NCBI GenBank assembly: GCA_029961685.1
Contig: JARWKL010000016.1
Location: 20,404,157-20,468,156 of the forward strand
Direction: 5' to 3'
Origin: Aristolochia californica
Lineage: Eukaryota > Streptophyta > Magnoliopsida > Piperales > Aristolochiaceae
DNA length: 64,000 nt
Each line of letters starts with the position of its first letter. Within the stretch, counting starts at the first letter, position 1. The position numbers were made by a program, and so were the translations under genes. A model generated the notes under the pieces. That model saw nothing but the letters and a program-made list of their open reading frames with translations. It was not told the origin of the DNA and did no database searches. Of this stretch, positions 12,040-22,876 are shown in pieces.

Positions 12040-12900
12040 ATGACAGGAACATCCAGTAGTGGACATAATTTTGCTGAGTCCCTAAAGAAAAATGTACTTG
12101 CTGGGACTAATTATGTGAACCGGTCACAACGGGTTGACTGAATGCTACGAGACAATAGGTTTGATAAGATTATCAAAGTGGATACTCCTCCTCAAAGACC
12201 TTCCCGATTAAACTACCCCGATAATCTGAAACAGTATAAGAAGGACCTTAAAAAATTCAAGGAATGGGATAATGTTAATGAAATTTCTAGGTCACATATT
12301 CTTGGGGCTCTAAGTGAAACTCTCTTGATGACTTATTTTCATGTCCCCACTACAAAAGAGATTCTCGATCAGATTGAGGCTAAATATGGTAAAAAGTCGT
12401 CTACTCACATCAATAACTTATGGCAAAAGTTCACTCGTGCCAAATGTGTAGAAAATGCTGATATGAGAAAACATGTAAATGACATGTTTGCCATGGCAGA
12501 TGAGTCACAATATCATGGTAGACCAATGGATAAAGAACCAAAGTGGTCACCATTATCAACTCTTTACCCAAATCTTTCAAATATATTCATGATTTTTATT
12601 CTTTGTCCAAGACAAAGTGGACTATATTTGATTTGGTTAATATGATCGACCACCAGTCCGATAGACTCAATTCGAGTATTGAGTTAGATAAACCTTCACC
12701 TAGCGCTAACGTAGTTTTGAAGCCGAAGAAGAAGAATTTTAAGAAGAAGGGAAATAACTTTTGATTTCAAAACTTCAAGGACAAAAAAGTCCATCAACAA
12801 AGGGTTGAAGTACATGCAAATCAAGTATTTGCTTCTTCTGTAATAAGCCAGGACATATAAAGAAGTATTGTAAGGCTTTGAAAACCATGTAAGAAGGGCA
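12040..12900 (+). pseudogene. Copia gag (broken)
   Basis: Gag-type capsid region starting at ATG 12040 (MTGTSSSGHNFAES). It reads through the typical retrotransposon gag block, for example SRSHILGALSETL, HVPTTKEILDQIEAKYG and LWQKFTRAK. A zinc knuckle of CX2CX4HX4C type follows at 12830-12871 (CFFCNKPGHIKKYC). Breaks seen: an in-frame TGA at 12139-12141, a frameshift near 12540, and a TGA at 12762-12764. The family call is firm, and the gene is dead as written. Confidence 0.85.
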
Positions 12901-12959
12901 ACAGGAGAACACTAGTGAGTCCTTATCTCTTGAAACATGTACTATTTATATCAAGCCTT

Positions 12960-15900
12960 TTAGTTGGTGGGCTGATTCTAGTGCAACTGTTCATGTATCG
13001 AATGAGTTGCAGGGCTTCAAGGAGTTAAGAAAGGTTGAAGACAAAACAAGATTTATTTATATGGGAAATGATGAAAAGGCCATTGTGGAAAGCGTGGGAA
13101 CATACCGGCTAAAACTTGTTGATAATAAGTATTTTGATTTAGAAGATTATCTTTATGCTCCTTTTATGAGAAGAAGTCTATTATATGTATCTTGTCTTGA
13201 GAAACTTGGATTTACATTTTACTTTGAAAGTGGAAAGTTTCTTATGTTACAAGATGATAAAGTTATTTTGAGAGGTTTTCAAAATTCTGGTCTATATCAA
13301 TTGCAACTTAGTGGAAATATGGTATTCAATGTTTCTACTTCTTCGGATATTAAATAAAATGAATTGTATTTGTGGCATTTACGATTAGGACATATAAACA
13401 AAGATAGAATTACAAGACTTGTGACACAAGGATTATTGAAAAATCTTTCACATAATGATTTTCCTATTTGTGAGTGTTGTATATATGGGAAAATGACAAA
13501 GATACCCTTTCCATCCAAATGTTCAAGAAGTTCTCATGTTTTGGATACTATTCATTCTGATATATGTAGACTTATGAATGTGAATACTAGTAATGGTCAT
13601 TCGTATTTTATCACATTTATAGATGATTTCTCAAGATATGGAAGAGTATATTTACTGCATAGAAAAAATGAGGCCTTAGATTATTTCAAAACCTTCAAAT
13701 TGGAGGTAGAAAATGCCACAGGAAGGAAGATCAAAACATTGCACACCGATAGAGGTGGAGAGTATTGTTCGGAATTATTCTCTGAATTTTGCAAGTCAAA
13801 TTGGATTATCCATATGTTTAACATGCCTTATACACCTGAACAGAACAGTATTGCTGAAAGGAGAAATCGAACCTTACTAGAGATGGTAAGATCTATGATG
13901 GCACTTGCAAATTTGCCAATATCCTTTTGGGGTGAAACACTATTGACAACTACCTATATCTCAAATAGAGTGGCTTCAAAGTCAGTTGAAAAAACACCTT
14001 ATAAGGTATGGTCAGGCAAAACTCCTAGTCTTAACCATTTTAAAGTATGGGGATGTGTTGCTCATGTTTTAAAACTTGGTCCTAAGGACAAATTGAAGGC
14101 TAAGACTCGAAGATGTTTATTCGTTGGGTACTCTGAACATTCGAAAGGATATAGGTTATATGATCCCAAGGAGAAGGTGATTATTGAAAGTAGACATGTA
14201 AAATTCATTGAGGATAGATTTGATTGTGATGAAGATTTAGGTACGAAGTCTCACTTGGAAGAATATGTTGAAATATCTTCTTCTAAATCTCCTTCTAATA
14301 TAGAGAATTCCACCCAAACGGATATTCGAAGAGGGACTAGAGAAAGAAAACCTAGTCAACTCCTATCATCTTCAAATTTTTATACCTATGCTGGAAAAAC
14401 TTATGAAAGAACAAAGCTGAATGAAGATGTTACTGATCCTGACACTTACGAGGAAGCACTCCTTGATGTGGATTCCAATAAGTGGAAGTCGGCAATGGAA
14501 GAAGAGATGAACTCTATGTATAAAAATGAAGTTTGGAAACTTGTTGATCATCCTACATCGGTTAAGCCCATTAAGTGCAAGTGGATTTTTACAAGGAAGA
14601 GAAATGTTTAAGGTAAAGTTGAAGGATTCAAAGTTCATCTTGTTGCCAAGGGTTTTACTCAACAATACGAGATTGATTATGATGAAACATTCTCTCCTGT
14701 TGCAAGAATACAGTCTATTTGAGTTCTCCTGGCATTGGTTGCATATTATGACTATGAGTTGTTCCAATGGATGTTAAAATCGTTTTTCTAAATGGAAATT
14801 TGGACGAGAAGATTTATATGGAACAACCACGTGGATTTGTTAGACCTGGAACTGAAGCAAAGGTGTGTAAGTTGGACAAGTCTATTTACGGTTTGAAACA
14901 AGCCTCAAGATTATGGAATATCAAGTTCAATAAAGCAATTACAGTATATGGTTTTACTCAGAATCCAGAAGATCACTGTGTATATATAAAAACAGTGGGA
15001 GATCGCATTGTTTTTCTTACTTTATACGTAGATGATATTTTATTAGCCGAGAATGATATTCAATTACTCCAAGGTATAAAGACATGGTTGTTTCAGACAT
15101 TTGATATGAAAGACCTTGGGGAAGTTTCTTATATTCTTGGCATTAAAATTCTACAGGATAGATCTTTGCGAAAATTGAGTTTGTCTCAAGAGAAGTATAT
15201 CGACACTCTTCTGGATCGGTTTCACATGTCTAACTGTATACAAGGTAAAGTACCTTATGATAGCACTAAAAAGATGAGCCAGGTAGATTGTCCTTCTCGC
15301 CTCAAAGATAAGTTGGACGAGTCTAAGTATCCATACGCTTCTGCTGTGGGGAGTTTTATGTATGCTCTTATATGTACAAGACCTGATCTTGCTTATGTTG
15401 TTGGGATTCTTAACCGGTTTCAGGCTAATCCAGGTTTCACTCACTGGGACGGGGTAAAATGGGTAATGCACTATCTAAAATGAACAAAGTCATATGCTTT
15501 GACTTATCAAGCAATCAAGTTGGAATTGGTTGGTTATTCCGACTCAGATTATCAAGGATGTATTGATACCCGAAAGTCTACTTCTGGTTTTATCTTTATG
15601 TTTGGTGGAGGTATCATTTCTTAGAAAAGCAAGAAGCAAGACTGTGTCGCGCAATCAACCATGGAGGCAGAATATGTGGCTATGAACTTAGCTACAAGGG
15701 AAGTTGTCCATCTTCACAAATTCTTGCGAAGTCTTCTAGTGGTAGACTGTATGGAGCGACCTATTCCTCTCTTTTGTGATAATGCATCTGCTATTGCTAT
15801 CACGAAAGATCTGAAGTGTCACTCCAAGGCTAAACATATCGAAGGAAAATACCTACATACGAGACATGCTGAGGAAGGAGGAAGTTGTTATTTATGAGAT

Positions 15901-15990
15901 ATTTTCTCTAGATAACTTAGCTGATCCACTAACCAAGTGTCTTCCCATGACCAGTTTCACTTTCCATGTGGGGAACATAGGTTTGATTTG
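12960..15990 (+). pseudogene. Copia pol: protease, integrase, RT, RNase H (broken)
   Basis: The protease motif at about 12969 reads ADSSATVHVSN, with Ser where the D-S/T-G active site has Gly. GAG-pre-integrase (LYLWHLRLGHINKDRI) and the integrase core follow, with HSDIC, HTDRGGEY and PEQNSIAERRNRT carrying the D,D,E triad. The reverse transcriptase includes FLNGNLDEKIYMEQPRGF and the catalytic YVDDILL. RNase H is marked by STMEAEYVAM. Breaks: TAA 13355, TAA 14609, TGA 14720, a frameshift near 14760, TGA 15481, TAG 15622 and a frameshift near 15855. The LADPLTKCLP tail is recognisable. Confidence 0.9.
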
Positions 15991-16137
15991 TTTATAATTG
16001 ATGAGACCAAGTGGGAGAACATTGTTTTTTATGCATTGTGGTCTCAATGATTAGTAATACTATGTATGTCATAACATTGTAATTTATATTCCATGGAATG
16101 ATTTTGAAAGAATGCATATGCTTTTGTGTGATAATAT

Positions 16138-16529
16138 GAGTACTCAGTATATGCCTTGAGATTCAGCTTCCCTATTAGGTATGCACTTGTACGTGTATAT
16201 GTAAGGGTCTCAATAGGGAATGACGGTTGAGTCTCTAAACTATCCAGGCCAATGGGATTGTATAGACACAGTTTCCTTTACGGTTAATACTCATGCTAGT
16301 TTAGAGCTTTACCCTGAGCTCCTCAAGTACTGAGTATGCTATGGACGGTGAGATGCCTTGATGTCTACCTTTTCTATTAGGTATATACTTGTATGTATAT
16401 ACAGAAGGGTCTCAATAGGAAGGTAGGGTTGGATGTCTAAATTATTCAGGCCTATGGTACTGATTAGGCACAGTTACCTTAGTGGCTAATACTCGAACTG
16501 GTACAGAGCTTTACCCTGAGTTCAGGTCC
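16138..16529 (+). repeat. Tandem pair of about 200 bp with conserved nested hairpin
   Basis: Two diverged direct copies (about 16138-16331 and 16332-16529) lie between pol and the 3' LTR. Each contains an outer stem (16168-16176 with 16212-16220; 16365-16378 with 16414-16426). Each also has an inner 8-bp stem closing a TTGTA(C/T) loop (16179-16186 with 16193-16200; 16381-16388 with 16395-16402). Both stems are kept in the two copies although the sequences differ. Each copy also has the line GAGCTTTACCCTGAG. Confidence 0.75.
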
Positions 16530-16766
16530 GAGTATGCTATGAATGGAGACCGCTGAACTAGCAAATTTGACAAGTATGGATTTGGTTTATTCCCTAGCCT
16601 TGGATATCTAAGATATATATTGTGTAGGCTCGGGTTAACTACACATGTATATTAAAGTGTTTAAGGTAATGCCTATGATCATGGTATGGTTTTATGTGTC
16701 AAGATTGATTTTTCATGTTTTTTCGAAAATCAGAATTTGAAATGGATTTGAAACCAAGTGGGAGTT

Positions 16767-17352
16767 TGTTGGAATTATGGTTTCAAATATATTATTTATA
16801 AAATAAAATTACCATGATATTAGAGGTGTGAGGCCCACTTCTAGATGTTTTGTCATTGAATGTTCAGTACAGGGAATAATGGCCAGCACTTCCCCCTGTA
16901 GAGGTAGATTCATTGGGTGCATTGACTGGACATATCCCTTGGGCATAAGGAGATGTATCTCTCTTGAGGGGATGTATCTCTCCTTAGGGGATGTATCTCT
17001 CCTTAGAGGATGTATTTCTCCTAAGGGGATGTATCCTTATGAATAGTCATTAGTGCCACACCCTTTGAAAATCTATAAATTCCTTCATAGTCATACAAGT
17101 GAGGTTAAAGCTATTCGCACACCCAGTTTGGTTGAGCAGGAGCAAGCTTATCACTTGTAAACAAATTATAAAAAGTTATTTTGTGCACTTCAAGTTCTAT
17201 TTATATTCTTCAAGATGAAAGGTAAGCTCTCTTTATTCTTCTTATTTCAATTCTATGATATATGTATGACTTTCATGATAATGGAATTATGGAGGATTTA
17301 ATATCTATTTCTATGATATTTATTTTTTTATTATTAGACATTATGTCTAACA
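16767..17352 (+). repeat. 3' LTR of the copia element
   Basis: It starts TGTTGG after the purine tract and ends TCTAACA. At 16951-17037 it carries about five copies of a 19-20 bp unit (GATGTATCTCTCCTTAGGG), of which the 5' LTR keeps only one. The remaining sequence aligns with the 5' LTR. Confidence 0.92.
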
Positions 17353-17803
17353 CTAGAAACTAAACTAAGAAACATTAAAATGATATTTGACCACCCACTA
17401 TTTACCATTTTAAGTTTCCTTGTATTTTCATTTTGTTTATAGTCTAAATACAAATATTATAATCACAATTTTAATTGTTTCCTATGGTGATAATTAATAG
17501 AGATGCAAAGATATATTGATGCGAATTGCCTTCTTTTTAATAATTATTTCTCATAATAAATAAAAAACAAGTCTAATCTTTATTTTTTATGAGATTATTT
17601 GATTTCTTACTAGTTCCTTTATGGGTAAATGTAAGAGGTTTGGATAAACTTCGTAGGCTCCGATTGTTAAAGCCACTCTCCGGAGGTCCGATGAAATGCA
17701 ACCACTTTCTGGTGCGCTCGATCAAGACTATTGACTAACGCACCCGACCTGCGGTTTCTCAAAAGCAGAGCGTCTGTTCGAGAAGAGAGTTTGACAACGG
17801 AGA

Positions 17804-20800
17804 ATGGCGACGTCTGATCCAGAAAAATTAATGAGCAAGGCTGATAAACTGTAAGAATCTCTTTCCCTGCATTTTGTGATTTAACGATTCTGACTTAGAT
17901 CGTCCGATCAGATTTTTTTCGATTTATGTCAAGTTTAGAAATTTTGCAAATTATTTTTTATGGATTACATAATTTGCACTAATGGGTTACTAGAATTAAT
18001 TTGATGGATTTCTTTAAATTTCTAGTTGTTTCTAAGGAAGAACTTAAACCCTAAATTAAACCTAAGGAGCTTTAATGTGAGTTCACAGTCAGGTTTGAGC
18101 GGAAGAGGGTCATTCTGCTGTTAAACGTAAAAATGAACTACTTTTTTGCATTCGACTGGAAAATTCTAGATCGTAAGTTGTTTTAATATTTAATTCCAAA
18201 TTATTTGTTTGTTGTAGTTGTAGTTTTTCTCATTTCCGGGCTACAAGTCTACCCGACTATTGAATTTGACGGGTTTTTTTTTTTTTTTTTGCGTGAACTG
18301 ACCTATTCAATTTGAGGTTGGCCGAGACACTATGATGGGTGAAGTGACAATTCAACTACACTGATTGAGGCAAATTTAGTCCTACTCTTAGTTCATGGAT
18401 ATAATTTATAGGGAGTTGTTCTAGATATACAATATGCTCTTCATGTTTTCTTAAATCTAAGAGCCTGTAGTTGTTTCTAGATTAGGAATATTGAAGAAAA
18501 GACAAGAACTTAAGCACGATTGCTTGAACTCTTTCATCTTGACCAGAAAAAAAGTGTTTTCTTCTTTTTAAGACAGAATAAAACCTTCTTTTTGTTTTAT
18601 TGTTTACATTTTATTGAAGGCTGTTATGAAGTTAACCTTTTCCTTCTTTCTTTTCAACAGAACAAAACTCAGTTTTACTAGGTGGAGTGCCGATTGGAGG
18701 AATGCCACTGTCCTGTACGAGCAAGCTGGTTGGTAGCTTTGTGTATTTAGTACATAAACGGTGCAGCCTAAGTTTTTCATGTATTTCCTGCTTGTTTAAG
18801 TTTTTTATGCCTTTAATTTTTCATTTTTCTTTGGATCTAGCTGTTGCATTTAGACTTGCTAAAGACTATGAGAAAGCAAAAATAGCATTTGAGAAGGCTT
18901 CCCAAGGGCAAGAAATGCAATCATCGTATCCTCTGCTCCTTCTCATTATGTGTTTCTTATTAATTATCTTTCTTTTGTCTATACCAACAATGTTTACTTT
19001 ATTAAGCTAGTCATGTGGTCATTAGTGTGGTCTCCAGTGCATGTTTAATGGGTGCATGTTACTAGTACATGCCATATGGAAGAATGAGAACTGCTCTGAG
19101 ATTTGATCCATTTGATGAGCTCCAGCATTCGTATTGTGTTAGCGGATAGATTCGAAGTTTCCTTCCTTTGAGATATATGGGTTGTCCTATATATGGCTAG
19201 TCCTTGAAATGTTAAATATGTTGGATCAATACATCCGTCTGCAATGTGCATGCTTGTTGGTGAAAATAAACTTAGGCAGTACTATTTCACAATCCATTTA
19301 GTTGTAAGGTCCTTTACTAGCTTGGTAGACCTTGGGATGCTGCTAAGCATATGGAGTCTGCGGCAGCACTTGCAAAGGAACTCAGACAATGGAAAGAAGT
19401 TTCTGATCTTTACAGAAAATCATCAGAATTGTATTTAGAGTGTGGAAGGTCACAGCCTGCATCTGATGCTCTTGCAAAGGCTGCACTGTATGTGGATTTG
19501 TTTTGATTATATGTTGTATTTAATAGTTGAAGGATGTATGCGGAAAAAAATGGTTCTTTTACTATTTTATGACCTTGTTTTAGCAAACTTTTACTATTTT
19601 TAGTGCCCTAGAAGATGCCTCCTCTGATGATGCTGTCAAGCTTTATGCTGATGCTTGTGTGATTCTGGAGGAAGATGGGAAGGATCAAATGGCATTTGAC
19701 TTGTATCGAGCTGCAACCAGCGTTTATGTTAAACTTGAGAGGTTATTGTGTTATCTTTTCATTTATTTCACCTCGCCAGTCACTCTTGATAACTTTCTTT
19801 GGCCTTTGGATTTTTGACTTGTTGTTGCATTATCTTTGGATCCTTCAAGTTAATCCACCCTGGAGTGGAGAATCTGCAACCCAATGCACTGTGATAGTCA
19901 CCTTTTTTTGTAAAACATGTATCTAAAATTGCATTTTATGACTGGCTGTTTAGACTAGCTTATGTCTATGGATCTAAGTGAAAGTTTTTTATGGTTTCGT
20001 TTTCTTTCTGTTTTTCCTTCCAGATACAATGATGCTGCAACTTTTCTATTGAGATGGGGTTTAGCTGCTGATCACTGTAATGCTGTCCACAGTCAGTGCA
20101 AGGTGTGTTACCCATATTTTCTTGTTCTCCTCTTGTGTGAATTTGGTATTCCAATCGGAGAGTCAGATTTAAGGGCCTTGCAGAACTTTAATGAGCCCAT
20201 TTCACTCTTTGGTGACTCTATGAAGTTATTGGTTGTTATGCTACCAAGTGCCAGCAACAGATTCATGTGTGTGAAAGCTCATAAGTTTCTTTCCTTTGGT
20301 TTTCTTTTTGAAGAATATAATACATTCAAATTAAAGAGAGAAGTAACTGGGCCCCAAGGGGAGTACAGACAGAAAACTGAAAAAGAAACATGAAAAAACA
20401 GCAGACATGGTCTTTAGATTTGTCTGCATGAAGAGAATGGGGAATAGAAACTTGTCAGCTGAGAGGCACTCTTTTCATCTTGAACTACTATAGTTCTGCT
20501 GGTGTTGTTCCTGGGTTGTCTTAAGCTAAATCACGTAAAATACAACTAGTTAAATTCTTATGCAAATTCAAAAGGAGTTTGTGGTTCCATGATAGATTTT
20601 TTTTCTTCAGTTTATTTTGTTTGTTGAAGACTGTGTCTCTCAGTTGAGGTCTATGACTCGTTCTGGGGTACAAAAATATTTGGAGAAACAAATTTCTTGA
20701 TTGGGTGTATTTTTTTCTCACTACTTTCAATTGGGTGCAGGCATATCTAAGTGCAATTATAGTTTACCTCTATGCACATGATTTCAATCAAGCCCAGAAG

Positions 20801-21284
20801 TGTTACAACGATTGCTCTCAGTAAGTATTACCTGTAAATAGTTCTCAGAAATGATTTTCATTTCTTTATTGAAGTCTGGTACTTAAGTGACTAGTGTTAA
20901 TGAAACCAACATTAGCAAACCTTTTTGTTAGGATTGGGGTATTTCTAAATAGTGACCAAGAACGAAGCGCTAGCAAACTGCTTTCAGCTTATTCAGAAGG
21001 GGACATTGAAGAAATCAAGCGGGTTGCAAACTCAAGCACAATTTCAAATCTTGATCATGTGGTAAGTTTTAACTTTTACCATTGTTTCATTAGTACAGAT
21101 TCTGGAAATTTTTCTCCGTCAAAAGTACAAGATTTTTGGATTGTTTGCTGTTTACTCAACTAAAGATTGGATACAGATAATTAGGCTTGCAAGGAAACTG
21201 CCTACTGGTGATTTGAGTTCTATCAAGATAGAAAGGAGCAAAGATGAAGATGAAGAGTCTCTAGATGAAAATGATCTCACCTAA
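17804..21284 (+). CDS. Gamma-soluble NSF attachment protein (gamma-SNAP)
   Basis: Adaptor that brings the NSF ATPase to SNARE complexes during membrane fusion; peripheral, cytosolic. Nine coding exons: 17804-17850, 18661-18728, 18841-18925, 19329-19487, 19604-19741, 20024-20102, 20741-20820, 20932-21061, 21177-21284. They give 297 residues, close to the usual plant length. The protein begins MATSDPEKLMSKADKL and continues with TRWSADWRNATVLYEQA, KDYEKAKIAFEKA, SPWDAAKHMESAAALAKEL and ECGRSQPASDALAKAA. This is the helical TPR-like solenoid typical of gamma-SNAP. The C-terminal tail is acidic (KDEDEESLDENDLT). All introns are GT-AG. The start is fixed by the family match and the short first exon. 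Confidence 0.94.
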
Positions 21285-22876
21285 TATCTCCTCGCATAGA
21301 CCTCCACATTCAAACTGAACTACGAAGTTCTATGAGAGAACTATCCACCCCCAAATGATTCCTTTGTATTTGTGCTTACTTATGCTTTTGGTGTATGAAG
21401 TGCATAAAATATTCCTCCATAGAAGCATGATGGCGTATTGTAGGATGGAACTGAAGGCTAGTGAGTTTGTAAATGATACACACTATTATAATGGTTATGA
21501 AAGATAATGTGTTGTTTGCTTTAAAAAAATTTGAAGGACAATGTGATTGCTGGTTTTGTATGAGGCGGAAGTGAATATAACTTGGGTAGTTCACCAGCGA
21601 ACTTTTGTTGAGATTGTGTACCCACAGCAAATATAGGTACTCGGTGAGACTTGCCATGACTGCATTTTCAACTCAGCTGCCATATGGCCTGCCAGAACGG
21701 CCACAAGGCAAAAAGCTTCAGTACCTTGATTTTCTGGTTGATTCGGATTTGGAAGAGGATGGGTCGAGCTTGGGGTTTGATTCCCCTAATCTATTTTTGG
21801 GATTAAGAAAAATATACTCATTCAGGCAATTTGATTCAGATTCTATTGTGGCTAGGTTAGAAACCAAGTCTGAGTCACAATTTCATGATATCTATGTATC
21901 AGATGGAGTTGAAAAAAAGAATTTGTGTGTTTGTGAATTTTGAAGCAGACTAACTAAATGAATTTGTGAATTGTGAAGCAGAGACTAATGAAAGAATTTT
22001 AGGGAGAACTGCTTCTCCAATCGAGAGAGCAATGGCTCCAGAAATAATTTGTATATGTGAGGAGCTTTTCAAAGTCCTCTGAATTGAAGGCACTCACTTG
22101 AGTTTTGGCTGCTAAGAATTGCAGCTTGAACAATTATTGGTTGTGGATTGACCACAATTATCTATTTATATTATTTTTGGCAACAGGAAAGAAACACAGA
22201 GAGGAGAGTCTAAACCTGTGTGGGAGTTATTCCCATTATTTTGACCAACTTCTTTAACTCTGCTCCGTCGAAATTAACAGTAAAATGGATTCTCAGAAAC
22301 ACTCGAATGATAAATGGCTCCAGCAGAGTTGAAGAGACGACTTGAAGCGTCCTCCATTAATCACTTCAAGAACCCAGACACAGAAAACTGGGTCCTTAAA
22401 AAGTAAGAAAGAGTCAGACAATTTTGATTTCTTGAAACAGCAGAAAGGAATATGCACATTCTATCGTGGATATACCAAACAAGCTTCTGATTTACCCATG
22501 CTTTAGTGCCATATTACTCTGCTAGCATGACAGGTAAATTTTAGCTGGTGATGCTCACCAGGCACCCCACTGGTAAGCCCTGAATTAGAAAATACCTGTT
22601 TGGGAAATCTATTCAAACAATTGCAGTCAACTGGAGAGAACTGGTACAGGAAAACTCATTATCTTCCTTTATATACTGGTTCATGTTACTGTCAACTGGG
22701 ACAGGAAAACTCATTATCTTCCTTTATATACTGGTTCTTGTTACTATCATTTGCGGGCAGAGCAGATATGAGAAGTGTCTTCTTGCTGAAAAAACACCAA
22801 TATGTTCTCGGAACAGTTTCATCTCTATCCCCATTGGTTCTGGTATCAGATCTGTCTAAGCTCTAGTATCCACTGT
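21285..22876. other. Convergent intergenic stretch, gamma-SNAP to AKR
   Basis: The 3' ends of two converging genes face each other here. A 112-codon plus-strand frame at 21605-21943 (includes FLVDSDLEEDGSSLGFDSPN) has no family I recognise and may be chance or a 3' untranslated segment. A 55-bp duplication near 22.65 kb is listed separately. Nothing else is supported. Confidence 0.45.
22644..22753 (+). repeat. 55-bp tandem duplication
   Basis: Two adjacent near-identical copies containing ACAGGAAAACTCATTATCTT and the following TTATATACTGGTTC. They sit just downstream of the AKR stop codon, probably within or near its 3' untranslated region. Confidence 0.85.

Larger units (their letters stand above)
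10586..17352 (+). mobile_element. Ty1/copia LTR retrotransposon, both LTRs, broken ORFs
   Basis: The element starts TGTTGG and ends ACA, with related long terminal repeats at 10586-11086 and 16767-17352. The domain order is gag, zinc knuckle, protease, integrase, reverse transcriptase, RNase H, which is the Ty1/copia order. A purine-rich tract (AAGTGGGAG) lies right before the 3' LTR. It is flanked by a probable 5-bp target duplication with one mismatch (CCAGA at 10581-10585, CTAGA at 17353-17357). The 5' leader is about 950 nt long and strongly structured. Several stops and frameshifts make the polyproteins non-functional, so the copy cannot move on its own. Confidence 0.93.

Noticed and set aside
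14372..14767. 131-codon minus-strand frame within the copia element
   Set aside because: It overlaps the reverse transcriptase coding region in antisense and has no family features.
19675..20393. Open frames spanning gamma-SNAP introns
   Set aside because: They read through splice donors of a clearly spliced gene; the family alignment requires the introns.
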